Of a stretch of 64,000 nucleotides of DNA, positions 47,703-57,362 are shown piece after piece (position 1 is the stretch's first letter; each line of letters opens with the position of its first letter). The translations under genes and the position numbers were made by a program. The DNA is taken from positions 71,425-135,424 of the forward strand of contig CAKOVK010000001.1 of NCBI GenBank assembly GCA_934121925.1. The letters are read 5' to 3'. The DNA comes from an uncultured Clostridia bacterium. GTDB taxonomy: Bacteria; Bacillota; Clostridia; TANB77; CAG-508. The notes under the pieces were generated by a model. That model saw only the letters and a program-made list of their open reading frames with translations. It had not been told where the DNA came from and ran no database searches.

Positions 47703-48638
47703 TTAATCTTCTTTTATTGCTTTTCTTAGTTCTTCCTTACTAATTTTTGTTCCATAAAAATCTTTTTTAGAGCACCCTGCTCTTCCACTTCCTGCACATG
47801 CACACGCACAGCTACTTGCACAACTGCTTGCACAGCTGCTACTTGCACAAGCACAACTACTATGTGCACAGCCACCATAATATCCTCTGCCATGATAGCC
47901 ACCACCATAGAAGCCTCCATGTCCATAGTATCCTCCACCTCCAGTGAATATTGATATTATTGCGATTATTATAATCAAGAATATTATAATAGCCATCGCA
48001 CTCATTGCACTAGAGTTATTTGCTCTCTGCATATTTTCATTCAGGTAACCAAATGCGCTTTTATCGTATTTTACTTCTATGTTAAGTTTTTCCCCTTTAT
48101 TCATATTTGTTTTATTCCAAACTAAGTAATTTCCATCTTTTGACTTTGAGTTGCTAGATTTAACCTTATCTTTATTCCACCTAACCGTTAAATTGTCGAC
48201 TTTAGCATCTGTAAACCATGCAGGAGTAAATGAATATTTGCATTTTTTCCACGATAATTTATACATTCGTTTTTGATGTATTTTATATTTAAAAGTTATT
48301 GTTTCACCTGAATAATATTTTTTGTCAAAAATGACCTTTACATATGACCCATTATAAGAACTAATATTCCTAATATTTTTTGTTAATGCTGTAGGATTGT
48401 CAAAGTATGAATTAGGGGTTCCTATTTGAACCCATTCTAACGGCCCCTCCGTAGTTGAATCTAACACTTTCCATGTTATTTCATAAGTGATATCAAGGCT
48501 TCCATCATTCATTCTTGGTTCAACAGTCACAATATAATTTGTAATTCTATCTAAATCCATTGCATAGCATTTTGTTCCATTTAACAGTACTATTAAGAAT
48601 AAAGTCAATAACAAAAATATCAATAGTTTTCTTTTCAT
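47703..48638 (-). CDS. Secreted/membrane protein with Gly- and Cys-rich tail
   Basis: 311 residues: signal peptide (residues 1-26), an extracytoplasmic domain resembling DUF2207 N-termini (YIVTVEPRMNDGSLDITYEITWKVLD), a membrane helix (about 212-232), a Gly/Tyr/His-rich segment, and a tail with nine Cys in 33 residues, spaced mostly as C-A-S-S-C or C-A-C. The tail faces the cytoplasm if the helix topology is simple. It starts right after the radical-SAM gene's stop, so it is likely that enzyme's substrate (inference). Confidence 0.72.
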   Translation of the reverse strand: MKRKLLIFLLLTLFLIVLLNGTKCYAMDLDRITNYIVTVEPRMNDGSLDITYEITWKVLDSTTEGPLEWVQIGTPNSYFDNPTALTKNIRNISSYNGSYVKVIFDKKYYSGETITFKYKIHQKRMYKLSWKKCKYSFTPAWFTDAKVDNLTVRWNKDKVKSSNSKSKDGNYLVWNKTNMNKGEKLNIEVKYDKSAFGYLNENMQRANNSSAMSAMAIIIFLIIIIAIISIFTGGGGYYGHGGFYGGGYHGRGYYGGCAHSSCACASSSCASSCASSCACACAGSGRAGCSKKDFYGTKISKEELRKAIKED

Positions 48639-48639
48639 T

Positions 48640-50007
48640 TTAGCATCCTCCTTCTCTTAAAGGACATTTTCCTAATGATTTTGCTGAATATTTTCTTTGT
48701 TTTTTACATTTTGGATTATTCCATATATCTTCCCATTTTGTTGTTAATATGTTTCCTAATCCAGCATCTTCATTAAGCCAACTTTGGCATGGTACAACTT
48801 CTCCATCTGGTGCTATTGACATATTGCTTAAACATGCTCCACAACTTGGAATATCTAAACCTAGTTTCCTTATTTCTTCTTCACTTATCCATCCAGGAGA
48901 TGTAAAACTTATTTCCATTAAATTTTCGTTTGCATACTTACAAGCTTCTTTTAGAACTTCTAATAATTCTTCTTCTTTAAGTTGTGTTTCTTTTGAAGAT
49001 TCTTTAGTTGCATTACCAGTAATAATTAATCCAGAACAAGATACATACTTTACACCTAAATTATTTAAAAACTTTAGTGTTTCTACATAATCTTTATTTA
49101 TTGAACAAAGTGGTGTATTTATGCTTAGTGGTAGTCCTACTTTTATAGCATTTTTTATTCCTTCTACTGTTTTTTCAAAATTATTAGCTCCAACTAGTTT
49201 ATTATGTTTATCCTTATCTGATGAATAGAAGGTTATTTGCACACTATCCAAGCTTACTTTACTTAATTTATTGCATAGTTCTTCTGTTAAAAGTACACCA
49301 TTTGTATTTAATCTAGTTACAAACCACTTCGAATAGTCTATAAGTTCTACTAAATCTTCTCTTCTTGTTGGTTCTCCTCCTGTAAATGTAAGTTCAGGAA
49401 TACATGCTTTTCTACATTTATCAATTGCCTTTTTCCATTCTTCTGTTGTAAGCTCTTTTTTATCTGCATACACTTGCCCTGCGGCATAGCAATGTAGGCA
49501 TTTTTGATTACAATTCCATTTTTCATCTTTTGTCATACTACTTATCATTAAGTCCATTCTATGAGGAGCTTTCATTTTACTAGCATATTTTCCTATAGAT
49601 ATTTGTCCTACATTTTCTTTTGGCTTTTTTCCTTCTGAAATATCTATAAAAACTGATAATATTCTATTTAAGTCATTTCTCATCACTTCTGCACTAGGCC
49701 TTCTATATACTTTCTTAGTTTCTGCTACTGCAGCATCTAACACAGTATTTAAATCTTTTTCATTAACTTCTTTTCCACTAAATTTATTCACTTCTTTAAT
49801 GAAATTAGCTAGCAATATTGTCCAAGATAAATTTACAGGTAAAATATCTTTTCCATTTAAAATTACCACACTTGGATCTGCTTTTAGTGGTTCATACTTT
49901 GCTGGTACTAAATGTATTCTTATAACTCCTGGCTCATAAGGGTTTAATGTTGTATGTAACACTTCCATTAAATTCTTCTTATAAAATATTCTCTCTTTAA
50001 AATTCAC
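48640..50007 (-). CDS. Radical SAM/SPASM-type enzyme
   Basis: 455 residues. N-terminal 130-residue extension; radical-SAM cluster motif CNQKCLHCYA near residues 165-175; GGEPTRREDL; C-terminal auxiliary-cluster cysteines (PSCGACLSNMSIAPDGEVVPCQSW and CPLREGGC). This is the SPASM/twitch layout of peptide-modifying enzymes. Co-transcribed with a Cys-rich protein, so thioether formation or similar is plausible. Heme-pathway or cofactor maturases are alternatives. Confidence 0.82.
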   Translation of the reverse strand: MNFKERIFYKKNLMEVLHTTLNPYEPGVIRIHLVPAKYEPLKADPSVVILNGKDILPVNLSWTILLANFIKEVNKFSGKEVNEKDLNTVLDAAVAETKKVYRRPSAEVMRNDLNRILSVFIDISEGKKPKENVGQISIGKYASKMKAPHRMDLMISSMTKDEKWNCNQKCLHCYAAGQVYADKKELTTEEWKKAIDKCRKACIPELTFTGGEPTRREDLVELIDYSKWFVTRLNTNGVLLTEELCNKLSKVSLDSVQITFYSSDKDKHNKLVGANNFEKTVEGIKNAIKVGLPLSINTPLCSINKDYVETLKFLNNLGVKYVSCSGLIITGNATKESSKETQLKEEELLEVLKEACKYANENLMEISFTSPGWISEEEIRKLGLDIPSCGACLSNMSIAPDGEVVPCQSWLNEDAGLGNILTTKWEDIWNNPKCKKQRKYSAKSLGKCPLREGGC

Positions 50008-50017
50008 TTTTTCCTCC

Positions 50018-50086
50018 TTTGTTCTCTTGCTAATTTAAGTTTCCGAATGAAATGTGGAAACGTCAAAATCAACATCAATTATACAT
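50018..50086 (-). promoter_or_regulatory. Promoter-hairpin leader module, copy d (radical SAM)
   Basis: Minus strand TGTATAATTG, then GACGTTTCC, loop with TTTCATTC, GGAAACTTAAATTAGC. Upstream shares a TATATACTAG palindrome with copy e. Confidence 0.55.
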
Positions 50087-50177
50087 TTTATATACTAGCA
50101 AATGAGAAATTTTCTAATATATAAAAATATTTTATCATAACTAATAGAAATATCAAATACTTTAATGAAAACAAAAA

Positions 50178-50222
50178 AATATTATGAAGTATTTATTATA
50201 AAATACATTCATAATATTTTTT
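50178..50222 (-). terminator. Terminator after purA
   Basis: AAATATTATGAA / TTCATAATATTT stem flanked by A- and T-runs. Confidence 0.75.
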
Positions 50223-50225
50223 GTT

Positions 50226-51497
50226 TTATTTACATATAATTATATCTTCTCTTTTAGGTCCGTTTCCTATTATTTTTATTGGGCGTTCTATTTTCTTTTC
50301 TATAAACTCAATATATTTTTTTGTATTCTCTGGTAAGTCTTCATATTTTTTGATTTTGCTTATATCACATTTCCAGCCATCTAAGTATTCATATACTGGT
50401 TTTGCTTTATTTAGCTCTATTGTAGGTGGAAAGTCTTTTACTATTCTTCCATCAATTTCGTATGCTGTACATACTGGTATTTTGTCAAGATATCCTAATA
50501 TATCTACTAATGATAAAACAACATCTGTCGCACCTTGTACCATACATCCGTATCTTGTTGCAACTGTATCAAACCAACCTACTCTTCTTGGTCTACCTGT
50601 TTTTGCTCCGTATTCTCCGCCTCTATCTCTTAATTCTTTTGCTTCATCTCCAGATATTTCTGTTGTAAATGCTCCCGCTCCAACACATGTAGAATATGCT
50701 TTTACTATTGTATATATCTTTTTAATTTCATAAGGTGGAATACCTGCTCCTACTGCTCCAAATCCTGCAAGTGGTGAAGATGAAGTTGTAAATGGATATA
50801 TTCCATTGTCTATATCTCTTAATGTTCCTAATTGTCCTTCTATTATTATATTTTTATTTTCTTTTATTTTTTCATTTACTAATTTAACTACATTGCATAA
50901 ATATGGTTTTAATTTATCTCTTGAGTTTACCAAGAATTCATACATTTCTTCAATATCTACTTGATTTTCTTCTCCATATAAAGCTGATATTATTTTATTT
51001 TTTGCAGTTAAAATATTTGTTAATCTGTTCTTTAAGTGCTCATCATCATATATCTCTGAAATTTGTATTCCTATTTTTGCGTATTTATCAGAATAGAATG
51101 GTGCAATTCCTGATTTTGTTGAACCAAAGCTTGCCTTTCCTAATCTTTGCTCTTCTAATTCATCTAATTTAATATGATATGGCATTAATATTTGAACTCT
51201 ATCTGAAATAACTATATTAGGATTTTTCATTCCTTTTTCTTTAACAGATTCTAGCTCTTCAAAGAATGCATTAATATCAAAAGCAACTCCTTGTCCAATT
51301 ACATTTATAACATCTTCTCTAAAAATTCCTGATGGCAACATGTGTAAAGCAGTTTTTCCATATTCATTTACTATTGTATGCCCTGCATTTGCTCCTCCTT
51401 GAAATCTAATAACTACATCTGCATCTTTTGATAAGATATCACACATCTTTCCTTTTCCTTCGTCTCCCCAGTTTCCTCCAACAATTGCACTTACCAT
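50226..51497 (-). CDS. purA: Adenylosuccinate synthase
   Basis: 423 residues; converts IMP and aspartate to adenylosuccinate with GTP. AIVGGNWGDEGKGKMCDIL at the N-terminus, RFQGGANAGHTIV, GQGVAFDINAF, GAFTTEI and KTGRPRRVGWFD. ATG at 51497 is preceded by GAGGAGG; the longer upstream form is not needed. The leader contains module copy e and another hairpin. Confidence 0.95.
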   Translation of the reverse strand: MVSAIVGGNWGDEGKGKMCDILSKDADVVIRFQGGANAGHTIVNEYGKTALHMLPSGIFREDVINVIGQGVAFDINAFFEELESVKEKGMKNPNIVISDRVQILMPYHIKLDELEEQRLGKASFGSTKSGIAPFYSDKYAKIGIQISEIYDDEHLKNRLTNILTAKNKIISALYGEENQVDIEEMYEFLVNSRDKLKPYLCNVVKLVNEKIKENKNIIIEGQLGTLRDIDNGIYPFTTSSSPLAGFGAVGAGIPPYEIKKIYTIVKAYSTCVGAGAFTTEISGDEAKELRDRGGEYGAKTGRPRRVGWFDTVATRYGCMVQGATDVVLSLVDILGYLDKIPVCTAYEIDGRIVKDFPPTIELNKAKPVYEYLDGWKCDISKIKKYEDLPENTKKYIEFIEKKIERPIKIIGNGPKREDIIICK

Positions 51498-51546
51498 AAA
51501 TATTACCTCCTCAAAAAGTGGTTTTGTCACACTTTTAAATTAATTA

Positions 51547-51634
51547 ACAAAGCGACTTTAGTCGCCCTTTGTTCTCGCCGATTTGAGTTTCCGAATGTAA
51601 TGAGGAAATCTCAAAGGCAATAGCGATATAGCAT
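51547..51634 (-). promoter_or_regulatory. Promoter-hairpin leader module, copy e (purA), with an extra hairpin
   Basis: Minus strand TGCTATATCGC, then GCC-TTTGAGATTTCC, an 11-base loop, GGAAACTCAAA-TCGGC: the best-preserved copy (51568-51634). An added hairpin, AACAAAGGGCGAC/GTCGCTTTGTT (51547-51575), follows before the ribosome site. Confidence 0.62.
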
Positions 51635-51674
51635 TTTTTATATACTAGGAACTGAGAAATTTCCTAGTATATAA

Positions 51675-51718
51675 AAAATAGATAATGTAGAATTCTTACT
51701 ACATTATCTATTTTAACG
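51675..51718 (-). terminator. Terminator after the LysR gene
   Basis: AAAATAGATAATGTAG / CTACATTATCTATTTT stem, with T-run on the minus strand. Confidence 0.8.
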
Positions 51719-51767
51719 CCTTTCTTTGTATAAGTAAAATATATATTATTTATGGTATCAATAAGTT

Positions 51768-52651
51768 TTACTTATTTATGATAAATTTAAGTAATTCGTT
51801 TGAAGCTTTTGATATTAATTTATCTTTCTTTATTATACATATATTTCTTGGTTCTATTTTCTCTTTTATATCTAGTTTGTATATTTCTTTATTATTTATT
51901 TTTTCTTCTGCGAATTTATCAACTACAGCTCCTATCCCAAAATTTCTTTTAGCAAAGTCTACTATTAAATTACTTGTTGCAAGCTCATATTTTGGATTGC
52001 ACCCTACATTATTCTCCTTAAATTTTTTATCTATATATTTTCTTGTACTTGTATGTTCTTCTAAACATATTAATGGATATTTTTCTAATTCTTTTAAACT
52101 AACTTTTTGTTTTGATAAATCTTTATATTTTTCTCCGCACACAAATATATCTTCAATCTTACATACTTCTATAGCAGTAAATTTTTCCTCTAATTCAAAT
52201 GGTTCACTTACCAATCCAAAGTCTATTTTATCTTCTTTTAAAAGTTTTATAGTTTCTGGCGTAGGTCCGTTTGTAATACTTATCTTAATTTTAGGATATT
52301 TTTTTTGAAACTCTTCTAAATACTGAAGCAAAAAAAACTGCAAGCACATATCACTTGAACCTATTCTTATCTCTCCACTTTCTAAATTAACTTGCTCTAA
52401 GACCTTTGCTTCTCCCAACCTAATTTTTTCCATAGCTTCTAAAACGTATGAGTATAATACTTCTCCTTCTTTAGTTAAAGTTACTCCTTTTTTTGTTCTT
52501 AAAAACAATTCTGCATTTAAACTTTCTTCTAGCTGTTTTATTGTTTGACTGACTGCTGGCTGAGAAATACATAAGTTTTCTGCTGCTACTGTTATATTTT
52601 TCTTTTTTGCCACTTCACAAAATATTTTATACCAATCTAAACTAATATTCA
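51768..52651 (-). CDS. LysR-family transcriptional regulator
   Basis: 294 residues. HTH CEVAKKKNITVAAENLCISQPAVSQTIKQLEESLNAELF, then the periplasmic-binding-like effector domain (EIRIGSSDMCLQFFLLQYLEEFQKKYPKIKI). ATG at 52651 (MNISLDWYKIF) is chosen because the LysR domain begins there and GGAG precedes it. No neighbour suggests the effector. Confidence 0.9.
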
Positions 52652-52721
52652 TAAAATAAAACTCCTTCTTGAATATTATATCACCTTTAGAACAAATAAG
52701 AAAAATTAAAAATTTTTCTTT

Positions 52722-52789
52722 GATTTGTTCTCGCCACATTTGAGTTTTCCACTAAAAGGAGAAAATCTCAAAGAGCTAGCAATTGTAGC
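52722..52789 (-). promoter_or_regulatory. Promoter-hairpin leader module, copy f (LysR)
   Basis: Minus strand AGCTACAATTGC, then CTCTTTGAGATTTTCTCC, loop, GGAAAACTCAAATGTGGCGAG. Both arms of the stem kept; loop sequence changed. Confidence 0.5.
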
Positions 52790-52814
52790 TTTTTACATAA
52801 CTTTCCTGTTATAT

Positions 52815-52965
52815 AAAACAAAAGAAAAGGAACATTTATTACTTTTAACAAATGCTCCTTTTCTAACTAACCTCTTCCATCAAAACCTCCTTGTTTCTTT
52901 TTATTACTTATAGAAGAGAATCTATATAATCAACTAGATTGCTACCTCTAGCATATCTTAGTTGT
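52815..52965 (-). ncRNA. Candidate small RNA with tiny ORF
   Basis: Perfect consensus promoter (TTGACA at 52995-53000, 17 bp, TATAAT at 52972-52977) starts an RNA near 52965. It has hairpins CTAGA/TCTAG and TATAGA/TCTATA, an AAGGAGG site followed by a five-codon ORF (52863-52880, MEEVS), and a terminator (AGAAAAGGAGCATTT / AAATGTTCCTTTTCT, T-run) at 52823-52864. No longer ORF exists. Could be a regulatory RNA, a tiny leader peptide or a decayed gene. Confidence 0.55.
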
Positions 52966-53005
52966 ACTATTATTATACCATACCTTACATAATGTGTCAA
53001 GTTGG

Positions 53006-53542
53006 TTATAGCCTATCTGGACCTTTAAATAATTTTTTTAATATGCTTGGTTTATCAGATATTGGATCTTCATTTTGAGAATAATCTATCTCACATGTAT
53101 CATTAGATGTATCACTTGTTTTTAATAATGAAGCATTTTCTTGATTTAGCATTTTTATTAATTCATTTCCTTCTACTACATCTAAATTATATTCTTTTGC
53201 CTTATTTTGTGCATTGTCAGTTATTCCATCATTCAAAGATTTAACTATTACTGTGGTATTATGAATATGTGCTTTTTTTGAATATTCATAAATAGTTTCT
53301 ATATTAGTTGGGATTATTGAAATTGTATCATTTCTCATTGCATATAAAAAATTTTCTCCTAAATTATTTGCAGTAATAATTATAATATTTCCATTAAGCT
53401 GTTTCGTTTTTATCTCTGAAAATCTCTGCTTTTTTAATAAATTTATTAGTTTAGCCACACTAATTCCTTCATTATACTTGTATATCTCTTTTTTAGAAAT
53501 TATAATGTATAATATAATTATAAAAATAATAAATTCTATCAT
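53006..53542 (-). CDS. Membrane-anchored protein with nuclease-like fold, unknown
   Basis: 178 residues: N-terminal membrane helix (1-17), then a domain resembling restriction-endonuclease-like Mrr/NERD folds (NNLGENFLYAMRNDTISIIPTNIETIYEYSKKAHIHNTTVIVKS), acidic tail. No firm catalytic triad is visible, so nuclease activity is not claimed. Confidence 0.5.
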   Translation of the reverse strand: MIEFIIFIIILYIIISKKEIYKYNEGISVAKLINLLKKQRFSEIKTKQLNGNIIIITANNLGENFLYAMRNDTISIIPTNIETIYEYSKKAHIHNTTVIVKSLNDGITDNAQNKAKEYNLDVVEGNELIKMLNQENASLLKTSDTSNDTCEIDYSQNEDPISDKPSILKKLFKGPDRL

Positions 53543-53601
53543 TACTTTCTCCCTCTTATTTTTTACTTTTTTCTATATTATATCATAAAGTTATTATTAA
53601 T

Positions 53602-55545
53602 TTACCTCATTACTAATTTATCAAATTTTGAATTTATGTATGTTTCTAGCTTGGTCATAAATTCATTTGGTGGTATTTCTTTTTTTGCTACCATGTCCAA
53701 TCCTTTTTCCCAACTTGCTGTTAGTTTTGGGTTAAGCATATCTGGCATAGTTTTATTTACTACATCATATATTGCTTCGCCTTTTGGTGTTGGTGTAATT
53801 ATTTGTGTTTTATTGTTTATAGCAATATAACTTATTTTTTCTAATTTTTTTATTATCTCTGCTCTTGTTGCACTTGTTCCTATCCCTGCTCCTTTTATTT
53901 GCTCTCTTAATTCCTCATTTTCTATTAATTTTCCCGCGTTTTCCATTGCTAAAATCATAGATCCTGAGTTGTATCTTGTTGGTGGAGAAGTTTCGGCTTC
54001 TTTTGTTGTTAACTCTAATATTTTTATTTCTTGTCCTTTTTTTAAAGTATTTAGAAAATTACTTTCTTGCGTATTGCTCTGAAGTGCACCTTCTACTTCT
54101 GTATTCTTTTTTTGGTTATCTGTACTTACATTTGGTTTTAATATTTCTAAATACCCTTGTTTTATACAAACTTTTTGACTTGCCGTAAATATTTCATTCT
54201 CTATATTTATTGTTATATTTAGCTTGTTAAATTCTGCTGATGGATAGAATATAGCTAAAAACCTTTTTACTATTATTTTATAAATGTCTTTTTGTAATTG
54301 ATTTAATTTTTCATGATTCTCATAGCCCTGACCTGTTGGTATTATTGCATAATGGTCTGTTATTTTGCTATCATTTACATACTTTGTTTTTACTAGGTTT
54401 GTAGAATATTTTTCTTCTTTCATTTTATTAATATATTTTTGAACTTCTTCATCTTTAAATCCTTTTGCTATTCCATTTAAGTTTTTAGTAATCTCTTTTG
54501 CAACTGCTGTTGAAAGCACTCTTGCATCTGTTCTTGGGTATGTAACTAACTTTTTCTCATATAATTCTTGAATTACTGCAAGTGTTTCATCTGGCTTTAT
54601 TTTAAACTTTTTAGAGCATTCATTTTGAATTTCTGCTAAGTTAAATAAAAGTGGTGGATTTTCCTTTTGCTTAGATTTTTTTATTTCCGTTACTACTGCC
54701 ACTTTATCTTTTATTTTATTTATAAATTTTTCTGCATCTTCTTTTTTCTTAAAACCTGTTTCGTTGTATAATTTTGCAGAATTATATTCTATTGATTTTT
54801 CGTTTACCTTCCATTCTGCCTCGCAAAAGCTCTGCTCTTCGCCAAATTTTCCTGTAATTTTATAGTATTTGGTTTTAACAAAGTTTCTTATTTCTCTCTC
54901 TCTTGCAACTACCATCCCTAAAACACATGTCATAACTCGTCCTATTGCAATAGAAGTTCTTTCTTCATTTACTTGTTTTGCTACCATTCTTCCTTGTGTA
55001 ATTGAAAGCAGTCTAGAAAAATTTATTCCTATTAGGTAATCTTCTTTTGCTCTTAAATATGCAGAATCAGATAGGCTATCATATTCTGAAGCATCTTTTG
55101 CTTCTCTTATTCCTCTTAGAATTTCCTCTTCTGTTTGCGAATCTATCCAAACACGTTTTATTTTTATGCTTGGATTTGGTTTTGCCATCATTAACACAAG
55201 TCTTTGTATATACTCTCCTTCTCGTCCCGAGTCACCTGCATTATATATTTCGCTTATATCTTCTCTTTGCAATAAGTCTTGGATTATATTAAACTGATTT
55301 GCAACTTGTGGTATTATCTCATATTTCCACTCTTTAGGTACAAATGGAAGAGTGTCTAATCTCCATTGTTTTAGCTTTTCGTCATACTTTTCTGGATATG
55401 ACATAGTAACTAAATGTCCAACACACCAAGTGATTATCCATTCTTCTGATTCTAAGTATCCATTTTTCCTATTTGTATTAATTTTTAAAGCTTTTGCAAA
55501 TTCCATCGCAACAGATGGTTTCTCTGTAATTAGTATCTTTTTCAT
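53602..55545 (-). CDS. topB: DNA topoisomerase III
   Basis: 647 residues, type IA topoisomerase. Toprim domain KILITEKPSVAMEFAKAL, AGDSGREGEYIQRLVL (acidic metal residues), active-site LVTYPRTDARVL with the catalytic Tyr, and GTSATRAEIIKKLEK. No C-terminal zinc fingers, as usual for TopB. Resolves late replication or recombination intermediates. Confidence 0.93.
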   Translation of the reverse strand: MKKILITEKPSVAMEFAKALKINTNRKNGYLESEEWIITWCVGHLVTMSYPEKYDEKLKQWRLDTLPFVPKEWKYEIIPQVANQFNIIQDLLQREDISEIYNAGDSGREGEYIQRLVLMMAKPNPSIKIKRVWIDSQTEEEILRGIREAKDASEYDSLSDSAYLRAKEDYLIGINFSRLLSITQGRMVAKQVNEERTSIAIGRVMTCVLGMVVAREREIRNFVKTKYYKITGKFGEEQSFCEAEWKVNEKSIEYNSAKLYNETGFKKKEDAEKFINKIKDKVAVVTEIKKSKQKENPPLLFNLAEIQNECSKKFKIKPDETLAVIQELYEKKLVTYPRTDARVLSTAVAKEITKNLNGIAKGFKDEEVQKYINKMKEEKYSTNLVKTKYVNDSKITDHYAIIPTGQGYENHEKLNQLQKDIYKIIVKRFLAIFYPSAEFNKLNITINIENEIFTASQKVCIKQGYLEILKPNVSTDNQKKNTEVEGALQSNTQESNFLNTLKKGQEIKILELTTKEAETSPPTRYNSGSMILAMENAGKLIENEELREQIKGAGIGTSATRAEIIKKLEKISYIAINNKTQIITPTPKGEAIYDVVNKTMPDMLNPKLTASWEKGLDMVAKKEIPPNEFMTKLETYINSKFDKLVMR

Positions 55546-55574
55546 ATTTTCATCCTATATAATTTCAAAACAAA

Positions 55575-57326
55575 TTACTCTTTATCTGTGTCTATTTTTA
55601 TATGAACATCTCTTAATTGTTCTTCTGTTACTTTGCTTGGGGCTCTCATAAGTAGGTCTCTTGCTTTTTTATTTTTAGGGAATGCTATTACTTCTCTAAT
55701 ATTGTTTGAGTCTGCTACAAGCATTACCATTCTATCTAATCCAGGTGCTGCTCCAGCATGTGGTGGTGCTCCATATTGGAATGCTGTATATAATGCTCCA
55801 AATCTATTTTTTATATCTTCTTCCTTATACCCTGCTACTTCAAATGCTTTTACCATTATTTCTGGATTATGGTTTCTTACTGCTCCTGATGCTACTTCAT
55901 ATCCGTTACAAACCACATCATATTGATATGCCAAAATGTCTAGTGGTTCCATTGTTTCTAATGCTTCCATTTCTCCTTGTGGCATTGAAAATGGATTATG
56001 GCAAAAATCTATTTTTCCTTCATCAGATAATTCATACATTGGAAAATCTACTATAAAGCAGAATTTATATTCGCCTTTTTTAATTAAATCTAATCTGTTT
56101 CCAAGTTCTATTCTTACTGCTCCTGCAACTTTTTGTGCTGTTTTTAATTCATCTGCTATAAAGAATATTGAATCCTCTTTTTTTGCCCCTAATTTTTCTT
56201 GTAATTTAACTTTTGTTTCCTCATCTATAAATTTTGCAATTCCTCCTACTGGGTTATTTGCTTCATCAAATTTCACCCATGCTAAACCTTTTGCACCTGC
56301 TTCCTGAACTGCAAATTCAGTCATACTGTCAAAGAATTTTCTAGTTTGTGCTCCACCATCTGGTACGACAATTGCTTTTATTGTTTTGTCTTTAAATGCA
56401 TTGAATTCTGTATTTTTAAATACTTCTGTTACATCTTGTATTATAAGTGGATTTCTCAAGTCTGGTTTATCTGAACCATATTTTTCCATTGCTTCTAAAT
56501 ATGGAATTCTAATAAATGGTGCTTGATCTACTTTCCAATTTGTATGTTTTGTAAATACTGTTATAAATATTTCTTCTAAAACTTTTAGTACATCTTCTTG
56601 TTCTGCAAAACTCATTTCAAAGTCTAGTTGATAAAATTCTCCTGGTGCTCTATCTGCTCTTGGATCTTCATCCCTAAAGCATGGTGCTATTTGATAATAT
56701 TTGTTAAATCCACTAACCATTAATAATTGTTTGAATTGCTGTGGGGCTTGTGGAAGTGCGTAAAATTCTCCTGGGTGTATTCTACTTGGTACTAAAAAGT
56801 CTCTTGCTCCTTCTGGTGATGAGTTTGCAAGTATTGGTGTTTGTATTTCTGTAAACCCTAGTTCATCCATTTTGCTTCTTAATGTTTTCATTATTTCAGA
56901 ACGAAGTTTAATTGTTTGATGTAATTTATTGTTTCTTAAGTCTAAAAATCTATATTCTAGTCTTAAATCTTCTCTTGCTTCTCCTGTTCTTTCTGAATTT
57001 ATTTCAAATGGTAAAACATTTTTGCATTTACCTAACATTTCTATTTCTTTTGCTTCAATTTCAATATCTCCTGTTGGTATTTTATTATTTTTACTTGCTC
57101 TCTCTATTACAACTCCTGTAACTCCAATTGCACTTTCTGTTACTATATCTTTTAAATCCATTTCTGCCGATACCACTACTTGTGTAATTCCATATTCATC
57201 TCTTAAGTCTATAAATTTCATTGCTCCTAAATTTCTTATTGTTTGTACCCAACCTGCTAGTTTTACTGTTTTTCCAACATCACTTATTCTTAATTCTCCA
57301 CAGTTATTAGTTCTGTATTTGCTCAT
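55575..57326 (-). CDS. aspS: Aspartyl-tRNA synthetase
   Basis: 583 residues, class IIb. OB-fold anticodon domain (VKLAGWVQTIRNLGAMKFIDLRDEYG), motif 2 CFRDEDPRADRAPGEFYQLDFEMSF, GAD insert, motif 3 GAAPGLDRMVMLVA. GGAGG before ATG at 57326. Regulated by the T-box just upstream. Confidence 0.95.
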   Translation of the reverse strand: MSKYRTNNCGELRISDVGKTVKLAGWVQTIRNLGAMKFIDLRDEYGITQVVVSAEMDLKDIVTESAIGVTGVVIERASKNNKIPTGDIEIEAKEIEMLGKCKNVLPFEINSERTGEAREDLRLEYRFLDLRNNKLHQTIKLRSEIMKTLRSKMDELGFTEIQTPILANSSPEGARDFLVPSRIHPGEFYALPQAPQQFKQLLMVSGFNKYYQIAPCFRDEDPRADRAPGEFYQLDFEMSFAEQEDVLKVLEEIFITVFTKHTNWKVDQAPFIRIPYLEAMEKYGSDKPDLRNPLIIQDVTEVFKNTEFNAFKDKTIKAIVVPDGGAQTRKFFDSMTEFAVQEAGAKGLAWVKFDEANNPVGGIAKFIDEETKVKLQEKLGAKKEDSIFFIADELKTAQKVAGAVRIELGNRLDLIKKGEYKFCFIVDFPMYELSDEGKIDFCHNPFSMPQGEMEALETMEPLDILAYQYDVVCNGYEVASGAVRNHNPEIMVKAFEVAGYKEEDIKNRFGALYTAFQYGAPPHAGAAPGLDRMVMLVADSNNIREVIAFPKNKKARDLLMRAPSKVTEEQLRDVHIKIDTDKE

Positions 57327-57362
57327 ATTTTTTCCTCCTAAAAAAAAGATTCTTCATTTATA

